Origin: Clostridia bacterium | Lineage (GTDB): Bacteria; Bacillota; Clostridia; Christensenellales; CAG-138 | NCBI GenBank assembly: GCA_017539215.1 | Contig: JAFYHI010000032.1 | Coordinates: forward strand, 1-60,760 | Reading direction: 5' to 3' | Length of the DNA: 60,760 nucleotides | The notes under the pieces: generated by a model | The model's database searches: none | Told to the model about the DNA's origin: nothing | The model's input: the letters and a program-made list of their open reading frames with translations, nothing else | Made by a program: the position numbers and the translations under genes | In this document: positions 22,255 to 30,468 of the stretch, piece by piece | How the letters are laid out: each line of letters begins with the position of its first letter | Numbering within the stretch: the stretch's first letter is position 1

Positions 22255-24189
22255 TCAGTTGTTGAATATCGCCTGAGCAAGAACGGTGGCGTCGGTGGCG
22301 TCCACAACGCCGTCGCCGTTAACGTCGGCGTTTACCATGGCGTGCTCGTCCAGAGTGCCCGCGTTGATTATGTAGGCAAACAGCACGCTGACGTCGGAGG
22401 CGGTAAGAACGCCGTCGCAGTTGGCGTCGCCCGCAAGGGGAGCGGGGTAGTCGGGAACGTAAGTAAACGTGTTGCCGCCCACGTCAAGCGGCTTGACCTC
22501 TGCCCATTCGGGGTAGATATTGGGGTAGTGGACCTCAAGATTCTTGTTGGTGCCGTTGAAAGCGTAGGTGTTTATCTGCTTTGCGGTGGGGCAGGGGCAG
22601 TGGAATATGAGCCTTTCAAGCGCCGTGGTGTTGTTGAAAGCACCGGAATAGATCGCATAATTGGGAGCCTGGGTGATGTCGCCCATTACCTCAACGGTCT
22701 TAAGGGCGGTGCAGCCCGTGAACAGCTGGCCCTGTATCTCGGTAATGCCGGCGGGCAGCACCATGGAGGTCAGACTCTTGCACTGTGCAAACGCGCTGCC
22801 GCCCAGCGACTCAAGCCCTTCGGGCAGGGTGAGAGCGACAAGACCGGAACCGTAGAACGCGCTTGAGCCGATCGCCGTCACGCCTTCGGGCAGGGTGAGC
22901 GCGGTGAGCTGAGAACAGCCATAGAACGCGCCGGAGCCGATGGAGGTGACACCGGAGGGTATCTCGACGCTTTCAAGCGCAGCACAGCTGTAGAAGGTGT
23001 TATCGGGTATAGAGGTAAGTGCGGCAGGGAGCGCGACGGTCTGCAGAGAGGAGCAGGCATTGAACACGCCGCTCTGAAGGTCGGTAACGCCGCTTCCGAG
23101 GGTGACGTTTGTCAGCGAAGTGCAGTAGTAGAAGCAGTTCTGCGGGAGCGTGCCGACGTTGGCGTTGATAGTGGCCGAAACGAGGTTCTCGCAGTTTGCA
23201 AAGGGCGCAGCCTCCATGACCGTAACGGATTCGGGAACGGTTATCTCGGTAATTCCGCAGGAGGTGAACGCGCCGGTGCGTATGGTGCTTACGGTGTTCA
23301 GATCGACAGCGGAAACGGAGTAACAGTTATAGAAGGCGGAATCGGCTATTTCTTCACAGCCGTCGGCGATCTCAACAGCGCCCTGCTTTGCCGGCGGGCA
23401 GGACAGAAGCACGGTGCCGTCGGCATTGTAAAGCACGCCGTCCTCGGCCCGGAAAGAGGTGCTGCCTTCCGCAACGTAATATGCGGCAAGAGAGTTTGCA
23501 CCGTCGAATGCGCGTACGCCCAGCGTTTTCAGCGAGGCGGGCAGGGTTATCTCGGAAACGTCAATGGCGCCGAACGCCTGACCGGCGATGTTCTCTATGC
23601 CCTCCTCAAGGGTGAGGGACGTGAGCGACGTCCAGCCGGCGAAGGCGTTTATGGGTATGTTTTTTACGCTGCCGGGAACGGTAAGCTCGGTCGCGCTCTG
23701 CCAGTTGCCGAAGGAGTTGCTTTCAACGGTCTCAAGCGAGGCGGGAAGGGCTGCGCCGGGGAAGGCGGTCCAGTAGTTGCAGGCGCTGTTCAGCACCGCG
23801 GTAATCCCGCTGGGGAAATTGCATGAGGTGACAAGGCGGCACTGGTTGAAGCAGCCCTTGTTGAGCGAGGTCATGGTGGAGGGGAGGGTTATGCTCGCAA
23901 GCTTGCTCTGATTCGAGAAGGCATACGCGCCGACGGTTGTGATGCCCTCGCCTATAACGACGGTCTCAAGCTCGTTCCTGAACTTATAGAAGGGGGACTT
24001 GGAAGCATATGCATAGTCTTCCATGGGGCCGGACCCGGTCAGGGTCAGGGTCTTGCTTGCAGAGACGTACTCCCATGTGATGCTGTCGCCGATCACGCCG
24101 GATTCGTCATCAAGCGCCATGGCGGGCGCCGTGCACAGGATCAGCGAGGCAAGCAGCAGGAAACTCACAAATCTGATAAGTCTTTTCAT
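22255..24189 (-). CDS. Secreted leucine-rich-repeat (BspA-type) protein with C-terminal dockerin
   Basis: A 644-residue exported protein. A signal peptide (MKRLIRFVSFLLLASLILC) ends near ALD. From about residue 60 to 540 there are some 20 LRR_5 units of about 23 residues with the pattern F-x-x-C/N-x-x-L-x-x-V/I-x-L-P-x-x-V/L-T-x-I. A type I dockerin closes the protein (about 585-644), with two calcium-loop repeats: GDANCDGVLTASDVSVL and ADVNGDGVVDATDATVL. A dockerin binds a cohesin, so the protein is probably mounted on a scaffoldin or cell-surface cohesin, presenting the LRR domain for adhesion. No cohesin gene is in the window. AGGAG lies eight bases before the start. Confidence 0.92.
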   Translation of the reverse strand: MKRLIRFVSFLLLASLILCTAPAMALDDESGVIGDSITWEYVSASKTLTLTGSGPMEDYAYASKSPFYKFRNELETVVIGEGITTVGAYAFSNQSKLASITLPSTMTSLNKGCFNQCRLVTSCNFPSGITAVLNSACNYWTAFPGAALPASLETVESNSFGNWQSATELTVPGSVKNIPINAFAGWTSLTSLTLEEGIENIAGQAFGAIDVSEITLPASLKTLGVRAFDGANSLAAYYVAEGSTSFRAEDGVLYNADGTVLLSCPPAKQGAVEIADGCEEIADSAFYNCYSVSAVDLNTVSTIRTGAFTSCGITEITVPESVTVMEAAPFANCENLVSATINANVGTLPQNCFYYCTSLTNVTLGSGVTDLQSGVFNACSSLQTVALPAALTSIPDNTFYSCAALESVEIPSGVTSIGSGAFYGCSQLTALTLPEGVTAIGSSAFYGSGLVALTLPEGLESLGGSAFAQCKSLTSMVLPAGITEIQGQLFTGCTALKTVEVMGDITQAPNYAIYSGAFNNTTALERLIFHCPCPTAKQINTYAFNGTNKNLEVHYPNIYPEWAEVKPLDVGGNTFTYVPDYPAPLAGDANCDGVLTASDVSVLFAYIINAGTLDEHAMVNADVNGDGVVDATDATVLAQAIFNN

Positions 24190-24231
24190 ATCAATATCTC
24201 CTTTGTGCCCTTGGGCAGTTTTCCACCCGCT

Positions 24232-24260
24232 AATATATCAGCTGCGGAAGCTTTTGTCAA
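24232..24260 (-). promoter_or_regulatory. Promoter of the LRR-dockerin gene
   Basis: Minus-strand -35 TTGACA (24255-24260) and -10 TATATT (24232-24237), 17-base spacer. Confidence 0.8.
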
Positions 24261-24301
24261 TATTTTTTGCGGTGCATGCCGGGGCATATCGCGCGTTTAT
24301 G

Positions 24302-25057
24302 TTATTTTTTTACAGACAGCATCGCAAGCATCGTCGGAACGTTCAGCTCGTGCAGGCGGCCGGAGCCGTTGGTATCCTCGTAAAGGTCCAACAGCGTGAA
24401 ACCGGCCCTGAGCTGCCCGGTAATCTGCTCCTCAAGCGTGTGCGAAAACTGCACTCCGCAGTCGTTTTTTATAAGCTGCGCCATCTGTTCGGGGTCTGCA
24501 AGCGGGTCGAAGGGCAGGCGGTTTATTATCCGCTCCTCATCGTCGTCCACAAGATAATTGACGAAATGGTCCGTACCCGATAAAAGCCTTCCGCCGGGCT
24601 TTAAGACCCTTGCGCACTCGCGCCAAACGTGGAGCACGTCCTTTATGTAGCAGTTGGATACCGGGTGGAATATAAGGTCGAACTCCCCGTCCTCAAACGG
24701 GAAGCGCTTTGTCATATCGCCCCGCACGGTGCGTATGGAGTACCCCTCGCGCCGCGCGGCCGCGACCTCCGAATCAAGCTGCCTTTGTGAATAGTCCATC
24801 ACGGTGCATTCCGCGCCGAGCGCGGCGAATACGGGCATCTGCTGGCCCCCGCCCGAGGCAAGGCCGAGCAGCCTTTTGCCGCGAAGCCCGCCGAACCATT
24901 CGTGCGGCACGGGCCGCGTCGGGGTCAAAAGCACGTCCCAAACGCCGTTTTTTGCGTTTTCAAACGTGCTGTGGTCTATGGGCACGCCCCATTCCCAGCC
25001 TTCTTCCACCCAGCGGTCTATCGTTTCGGCGTTTGTGTCGGTATAGCTTTTTTCCAT
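24302..25057 (-). CDS. SAM-dependent methyltransferase
   Basis: A 251-residue class I methyltransferase. The SAM pocket is LLGLASGGGQQMPVFAALG, with an acidic second strand (CTVMDYS) and FDLIFHPVSNCYIKDV as motif IV; VLKPGGRLLSG follows. HEWFGGLRGK precedes the core. The start is ATG at 25057, four bases after GGGGAGG, 20 bases downstream of the SDR gene. The acceptor is unknown. Its place two genes after metK, the source of SAM, may be meaningful, but a terminator separates metK from the pair. Confidence 0.85.
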   Translation of the reverse strand: MEKSYTDTNAETIDRWVEEGWEWGVPIDHSTFENAKNGVWDVLLTPTRPVPHEWFGGLRGKRLLGLASGGGQQMPVFAALGAECTVMDYSQRQLDSEVAAARREGYSIRTVRGDMTKRFPFEDGEFDLIFHPVSNCYIKDVLHVWRECARVLKPGGRLLSGTDHFVNYLVDDDEERIINRLPFDPLADPEQMAQLIKNDCGVQFSHTLEEQITGQLRAGFTLLDLYEDTNGSGRLHELNVPTMLAMLSVKK

Positions 25058-25077
25058 GTATCCTCCCCGGTGCTTTT

Positions 25078-25902
25078 TCAGCGCCGTTTGAGCCTGCCCG
25101 TCAGCAGCGCGCGAAGACACAGCGCCTGCAGCCCCATTGGCAGGGCCGAAAACAGCCTGAGCTTTAGCGAATTGTTCATAAAATATCTGAAGCGCGGATG
25201 CTTCTTTTGCGCTATACGCACTATTTTTGCGGCAAGCTCCCGGGCCGGCTTTGCACCGCCCGTTTCCGAAAGCATTATGCTCCTGAACCTGCCCGTCACG
25301 TCCCTGAACAGCCGCGTCTTTTCGCGCATGCGCTCCATCGCGTCAAGCGAAGCGCGCGTCATGCCCCCGCCGTACGCGCCGGGGTACAGCGTTATGACCC
25401 GTACCCCCACAAGGTCAAGCTCCAGGGCAAGCGAGTGCGCGTATGCGTCCAGCGCCCTTTTCGATACGGAGTACAGCCCGTTGAAGGGCAGGGGGTCGAG
25501 TACGGCAAGCTCGCTTGCGGTAATGATCACCCTGCCGCCGCGCCGCATAATAAGCGGCAGCATAACGCGGTCAAGGCGCATCACGCCCAAAAGGTTCACG
25601 TTTATCATGCGCTCCGGCAGCTCCTGCCCGCACTCCGAAAAGGCGTCCATCGTAAAGACCCCGGCCATGTGCAAAAGCAGGTCGAGCCCGCCCGCCTCGC
25701 GCTCTATCCTGTCGAAGAGCCGGAGCGCGCTCTGCTCGTCCGTCACGTCAAGGCGGCAGGATGCGGCGCCGGCTATGTCTGCGCCGTCGAGGTCGGCGGC
25801 GTAAACGCAGTAGCCGCAGTCGGCAAGCGCACGGCATGCTGCCGACCCAAGCGAGCCGGCCGCGCCGGTCACGAGCGCTGTTTTCCGCTGTTTTTCCATC
25901 AT
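25078..25902 (-). CDS. Short-chain dehydrogenase/reductase
   Basis: A 274-residue NAD(P)-dependent oxidoreductase. The Rossmann motif is TGAAGSLGSAA and the catalytic tyrosine-lysine pair is YSVSK, preceded by the serine in IITASEL; the structural NAG motif is replaced by HMAG. The C-terminal 60 residues are basic and hydrophobic (FRYFMNNSLKLRLF), as in membrane-associated SDRs acting on lipids or quinones. Two ATGs at 25902 and 25899 are possible starts. Neither has a ribosome site, and both come right after the U-run of the metK terminator. The substrate is unknown. Confidence 0.85.
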   Translation of the reverse strand: MMEKQRKTALVTGAAGSLGSAACRALADCGYCVYAADLDGADIAGAASCRLDVTDEQSALRLFDRIEREAGGLDLLLHMAGVFTMDAFSECGQELPERMINVNLLGVMRLDRVMLPLIMRRGGRVIITASELAVLDPLPFNGLYSVSKRALDAYAHSLALELDLVGVRVITLYPGAYGGGMTRASLDAMERMREKTRLFRDVTGRFRSIMLSETGGAKPARELAAKIVRIAQKKHPRFRYFMNNSLKLRLFSALPMGLQALCLRALLTGRLKRR

Positions 25903-25908
25903 AAGCTT

Positions 25909-25938
25909 AAAAAAAGCCCGCGGGGAGGCCCCGCAGGC
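25909..25938 (-). terminator. Terminator after metK
   Basis: GCCCGCGGGG (25916-25925) pairs with CCCCGCAGGC (25929-25938) with one mismatch, followed on the minus strand by seven T. It lies between metK and the SDR gene. Confidence 0.85.
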
Positions 25939-25945
25939 GTTCGAA

Positions 25946-27112
<1,167 letters not shown>

Positions 27113-27142
27113 ATCTATTTGCTCCCTTCGGTAATGTACAAA

Positions 27143-27165
27143 CAAAAAAGCACTCGTTTGAGTGC
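27143..27165 (-). terminator. Riboswitch-controlled attenuator of metK
   Basis: GCACTC (27150-27155) pairs with GAGTGC (27160-27165), and six T follow on the minus strand. The GAGTGC-like sequence at the 3' side of the riboswitch P1 stem (near 27177-27187) can pair with the same bases, giving the antiterminator. Confidence 0.85.
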
Positions 27166-27180
27166 CGCATAAAAAACCGC

Positions 27181-27300
27181 ACTCATCTTTACGGAGCGTT
27201 CGCTCCGTCGGAATTGGCACCTTGTCCGCATACCGCACGGGCGGTGCGGACAGGTTGCCGTGGCGTCAATGGGCCGTTCCCTCAGCCACTCTCGATAAGG
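27181..27300 (-). promoter_or_regulatory. SAM-I (S-box) riboswitch
   Basis: Read on the minus strand it shows the S-box core in order: CTTATCGAGAGTGGC, GAGGGAACGGCCC, GACGCCACGGCAACCT, a variable P3, AAGGTGCCAATTCC, a P4 hairpin (ACGGAGCGAACGCTCCGT) and the closing AAGATGAG. SAM binding stabilises P1 and lets the attenuator at 27143-27165 form, stopping metK transcription. Confidence 0.97.
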
Positions 27301-27316
27301 CTATTCTGTTGAAGCT

Positions 27317-27345
27317 AATATAGCACGGTTTTCCCCCGTTTGCAA
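27317..27345 (-). promoter_or_regulatory. metK promoter
   Basis: Minus-strand -35 TTGCAA (27340-27345) and -10 TATATT (27317-27322), 17-base spacer, just ahead of the riboswitch. Confidence 0.8.
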
Positions 27346-27398
27346 TAGGGACTGCGGGTATATTTTTGCGCGAAACCATGCCCGTTTCAATTATGCTC

Positions 27399-27427
27399 TT
27401 GACTTTGCGTCCCCTTCGGTGTATAAA
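27399..27427 (+). promoter_or_regulatory. Promoter placed for a leaderless transcript
   Basis: -35 TTGACT (27399-27404) and -10 TATAAA (27422-27427), 17-base spacer. The ATG at 27434 comes six bases after the -10 box, where transcription should start. Confidence 0.65.
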
Positions 27428-27433
27428 CGGAGT

Positions 27434-27973
27434 ATGAGTGTTTTTGCCCGATTAATAAAACAGAAGCCCATAGTCCCGCTTGCCGCCGCGCTCGTTTTTT
27501 CGATGCTTGCGTTCGGGGGCTGCACGCGCCATAAGCATATAGTTGTGGAGTCCGGCAGGGCGGAGGATTATTACTGCTCCTTTTACGAGGACGGCACGGT
27601 CGAGATAACGTCGTACACCGGCTCTGCCGAGGAGCTTAAGCTTCCCAACCGCATAGGCGAGTATGACGTTGTCGGCTTCGGGGTGAAGGCGTTCGACGGG
27701 TGCGTCGGCCTTAAGCGCGTGTACATTCCGCCCACCGTTACAAGCCTGCCTTCAAAGCTCTTCAACGCCTGCCCGGACCTTGAGGCGGTGTATTTCTCCG
27801 AGTCGGTCAAAACCGTGGGCAAAAACGCCGTGTTCGAATGCCCGTCGTTCAAAACCGTGCTTTTCGGGGGCAGCGCCGAGGAATGGGACGGCGTGTTCAT
27901 AGGCACGGTCCCGTGGACGGATAATTACGAGATCGTCAATTCCGAGATAGTTTTCGATTATGTTTTGAACTGA
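27434..27973 (+). CDS. Small LRR lipoprotein
   Basis: A 179-residue exported protein. The signal peptide (IVPLAAALVFSMLAFGGC) ends in lipobox FGGC. After a short sheet region (DYYCSFYEDGTVEITSYTG) come about four LRR_5 units of the same type as in the LRR-dockerin protein (AFDGCVGLKRVYIPPTVTSL; LFNACPDLEAVYFSESV). The start chosen is ATG at 27434; GTG at 27419 is in frame but has no ribosome site and overlaps the promoter. GGAG is only one base from the ATG, so a leaderless mRNA is likely. The function is unknown, probably at the cell surface. Confidence 0.75.
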   Translation: MSVFARLIKQKPIVPLAAALVFSMLAFGGCTRHKHIVVESGRAEDYYCSFYEDGTVEITSYTGSAEELKLPNRIGEYDVVGFGVKAFDGCVGLKRVYIPPTVTSLPSKLFNACPDLEAVYFSESVKTVGKNAVFECPSFKTVLFGGSAEEWDGVFIGTVPWTDNYEIVNSEIVFDYVLN

Positions 27974-27976
27974 AAC

Positions 27977-28000
27977 AAAGCGGGCCGCCCGGCCCGCTTT
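27977..28000. terminator. Bidirectional terminator
   Basis: AAAGCGGGCC pairs perfectly with GGCCCGCTTT around GCCC, between converging genes. Confidence 0.85.
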
Positions 28001-28016
28001 TAACATGCCTTTTGCC

Positions 28017-28562
28017 CTACCTTCTGGGCAGCAGCCTGCTCCTCAGCGACGAATCGAACAGATATGTGAACAGCCTGTAAAGCAGTATATACGCCAGGAA
28101 CGCGCCCTCCAGCACCGCGATCACCGCCCACACGGGCGCCCACGGTATAAGGGTGTGCGGGTCGTAATCCAGTACGAACTGCATGAACGCCACGCCGCAC
28201 GCGGTCTTGAAGTTGAAAATGAGAAGGCGTATCAGAACGCTCAGCGCCCTGTCGTCCATCGCGCGGCGCAGCCTGTACCTGAGCGGCCCGTAAGAGCCGA
28301 ACATGAATATGTACAGATATGTATAAGGGCTCCTGCGCGAGATGAGCAGCGCCAGCCCCGATACCAGCCCGAATTCAAGCAGGGCGAACAGCATTCCGTG
28401 CTCCTCGCGGATGGGCACCCAGGTCATAAGCGAGGCAAAAAACAGCAGCGCCGCCGAAAGCGGCACAAAGCTCGTCACGCCCGCGGCAAAAAGGCACAGC
28501 AGCGAGACCGCTGTGCTCATGCCGAAACCGGCCAGCATCATGCCCGGAGGGAGTCTTTTCAT
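28017..28562 (-). CDS. Polytopic membrane protein of unknown function
   Basis: A 181-residue protein with about five hydrophobic helices: near residues 8-28, 33-48, 57-75, a weaker one around 82-92, and 143-165. It ends in a basic tail (SSLRSRLLPRR). The loop YGPLRYRLRRAMDD is the most distinctive soluble stretch. No family was recognised. The start at 28562 has GAAGGTGA close upstream. It is the third gene after DUF5685 and the J-protein, 40 bases downstream of the latter, so it probably acts with them. Confidence 0.7.
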   Translation of the reverse strand: MKRLPPGMMLAGFGMSTAVSLLCLFAAGVTSFVPLSAALLFFASLMTWVPIREEHGMLFALLEFGLVSGLALLISRRSPYTYLYIFMFGSYGPLRYRLRRAMDDRALSVLIRLLIFNFKTACGVAFMQFVLDYDPHTLIPWAPVWAVIAVLEGAFLAYILLYRLFTYLFDSSLRSRLLPRR

Positions 28563-28602
28563 AAAGTCACCTTCAACTGCGCCTTTGCGTCGAGCGGGGC
28601 GC

Positions 28603-29349
28603 TCAATGCCCCCTGCAGCAAAGATTGCACATCATATTCGCACACAGCGCCGAAGCGCACAGCCCGCAGCAGCTTATATCGGAGCCGCGAGCGGTCCAGG
28701 TCCTGCCGGCGCCGCCCGCCCCGCGAAGCGACGAGAGCGCGCTCCTGTATTCGGCGTTGTCGGGGTCCATCCCGCAGGCGCGGTTGATATGCTCGTACGC
28801 CTTGGCGTATTCGCCCCGCCTGTACCTGCACATTCCGTAAAGGAAGTGCCATTCCGCGTTGCGCAGGGGAACGGCGCTCAGCACGGCCTCGGCCTCGTCT
28901 ATGCGCCCCGCGTTTATAAACGAGCGCGCCTTCGCAAACTCCGCCGCATAGCTGCCGGAGTAGCTGCCCTGCTGCCTGCCGTACGCGCTCTGCCCGTAGC
29001 TGCCGTAGGAACCGAACCCTCCGAAAGGCCCGTACCCGGGGCCGTAAGCGCCGGAACCGTAGGTGCCGGAGCCGTATCCGCCGTAGGAGCTTTGGGAGTA
29101 TCCTCCCGAGGGGCGGCCCTGCGTATAGCCGCCGGAGCCCTGCGAATACCCGCCGGAGGAGCCGGAAGGCTTTTTTGTGAGCAGGTCGTACGCGGCGTTT
29201 ATCTGCTTCATCTTATCCTCCGCCTGCTTTTTAAGGTCGGAGTCCTGATAACGGTCGGGGTGGTATTTTTTTACAAGCGCCATATAGGCGGCTCTGATCT
29301 CCTCCTGAGTCGCGGAGGGCGAAACGCCCAGTACCTTATAGGGATCCAT
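28603..29349 (-). CDS. J-domain protein with TPR-like region and cysteine-rich tail
   Basis: A 248-residue protein. The N-terminal J domain (1-70) has MDPYKVLGVSPSATQEEIRAAY and the HPD motif (KKYHPDRY), so it can stimulate an Hsp70 ATPase. A Gly/Ser/Tyr-rich low-complexity linker (about 72-135) follows. Then comes a helical TPR-like pair (ARSFINAGRIDEAEAVL, RRGEYAKAYEHINRACGMDP). The last 22 residues hold seven cysteines (SCC, GLC, ALC, MMC, NLCC), a likely metal or lipid-modification site. The start is ATG at 29349 with AAGGGGAGG about six bases upstream; it overlaps the DUF5685 gene by 14 bases. Confidence 0.88.
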   Translation of the reverse strand: MDPYKVLGVSPSATQEEIRAAYMALVKKYHPDRYQDSDLKKQAEDKMKQINAAYDLLTKKPSGSSGGYSQGSGGYTQGRPSGGYSQSSYGGYGSGTYGSGAYGPGYGPFGGFGSYGSYGQSAYGRQQGSYSGSYAAEFAKARSFINAGRIDEAEAVLSAVPLRNAEWHFLYGMCRYRRGEYAKAYEHINRACGMDPDNAEYRSALSSLRGAGGAGRTWTARGSDISCCGLCASALCANMMCNLCCRGH

Positions 29350-30235
29350 CGTTTGCCTCCCCTTCCGCGGCCGCCGGGCCGTCCGTTTTAAGCCTGTCTT
29401 TTTTGCGCTTGCCTTCGCCGCGCAGCACCTCGGACGCCCTTGCCGCAAGCCCCATGTACATTATGTTGTCAAGAAGCGGCTTGTTTGAGACGAGGTCCAA
29501 AAGGTCGTACGCCAGCACTGCGGAGTTTATGTACATATCGAGCATGGCTTCGCAGGTGGCGCGGGGGTCTTCGGCGCCGCCGCGCAGGAATATGTTGTAG
29601 CCTCCCCTGCGGCGGTCCTCCTCCAGGTCGTCCCACGCGTCGGTTATGTAGATGTACCCGCCGAGCTTGCGTCCCAGCTCGTAAAGCAGGGACTTTTGTG
29701 CGTCCGCCAAATTGGGACAGGCGGCAAACAGCCCGCCCAGAACCTCGCCGAAGGCCAGCGGAGCGGCGTCCGCGTCGCATTCGGGCGCGGATTCTATGCC
29801 GCCCAGCCGGGCGAGCCCCTCTTTAAGCACCCTTTCGGTCTCGGGATATTTCCTGGCGGCACGGCGGCAGCCCCCCGCAATGGCGGGCTCAAGCGCACGC
29901 CGCAGCGGCCTGCCGTCGCGCGCGTCGTCCAAAAGCTTGTATTTTGCAAGCAGCACGCAGACTGCCGCGCAGTAGTCGATGACCGGCCCTTCCTTAACGG
30001 TGGGGACCCTGCCGCGGGTCGGATGCATGGCGCAGGAACGCCGCTCGAATTCGGGTTCCGCTCCCGCGGCGGCGGTCAAAAGGGCCGCGGCAAACGCGCC
30101 GTCGTAGGTGAGCGACAGCTTGCTGCCAAGGCCGTACCTGCCCAATGCGCGGCACAGGCCGCAGTAATAGGCCCTGTACAGTTCGTTGTCCCGCATTTTA
30201 AGCTCCGGGACGAACGGGGTAATGTAACCGAACAT
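29336..30235 (-). CDS. DUF5685 family protein
   Basis: A 299-residue protein with the family N-terminus MFGYITPFVPELKMRDNELY and YYCGLCRALG. Two acidic motifs stand out: LLDDARDG (Asp103, 104, 107) and ITDAWDDLEEDRRRGGYN (Asp202, 203, 207). These resemble the paired aspartate-rich motifs of squalene/phytoene synthase-type isoprenoid enzymes, which is an inference from pattern only. Four cysteines and one histidine near residues 68-93 (CAMHP, YCAAVC) may bind metal. The start is ATG at 30235, five bases after AAGGGGC. It heads an operon with the J-protein and the 28017 membrane protein. Confidence 0.8.
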   Translation of the reverse strand: MFGYITPFVPELKMRDNELYRAYYCGLCRALGRYGLGSKLSLTYDGAFAAALLTAAAGAEPEFERRSCAMHPTRGRVPTVKEGPVIDYCAAVCVLLAKYKLLDDARDGRPLRRALEPAIAGGCRRAARKYPETERVLKEGLARLGGIESAPECDADAAPLAFGEVLGGLFAACPNLADAQKSLLYELGRKLGGYIYITDAWDDLEEDRRRGGYNIFLRGGAEDPRATCEAMLDMYINSAVLAYDLLDLVSNKPLLDNIMYMGLAARASEVLRGEGKRKKDRLKTDGPAAAEGEANDGSL

Positions 30236-30263
30236 AATATGCCCCTTGACGATTGATGGGTTT

Positions 30264-30292
30264 ATTATAAATAAAAAAGAAGCGCTTTTCAA
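30264..30292 (-). promoter_or_regulatory. Promoter of the DUF5685 operon
   Basis: Minus-strand -35 TTGAAA (30287-30292) and -10 TATAAT (30264-30269), 17-base spacer. Confidence 0.8.
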
Positions 30293-30381
30293 CAGCTCCC
30301 GCGTAAAAAATGCGTAAAGCCGCATAAATGCCCCGACGCAGCCCCCGAATGAGATATTATCCTGAATTTGCAAAAAAACTC

Positions 30382-30410
30382 TTTATTTTCCGTGCGGTAT
30401 CTGCTATAAT
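30382..30410 (+). promoter_or_regulatory. Probable promoter of the nucleoside-binding lipoprotein gene
   Basis: -10 TATAAT (30405-30410) with a weak -35 TTTATT (30382-30387) at 17 bases. Confidence 0.5.
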
Positions 30411-30468
30411 GACTATACTAACCGAGCTATGTGCTTTGACGCATGGACGGAATCTTAGGAGGAAGAAA

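Noticed and set aside
27113-27238. N-terminal extension of MetK through the riboswitch attenuator
   Set aside because: The open frame is accidental; homologues start at the ATG with the ribosome site at 27112.
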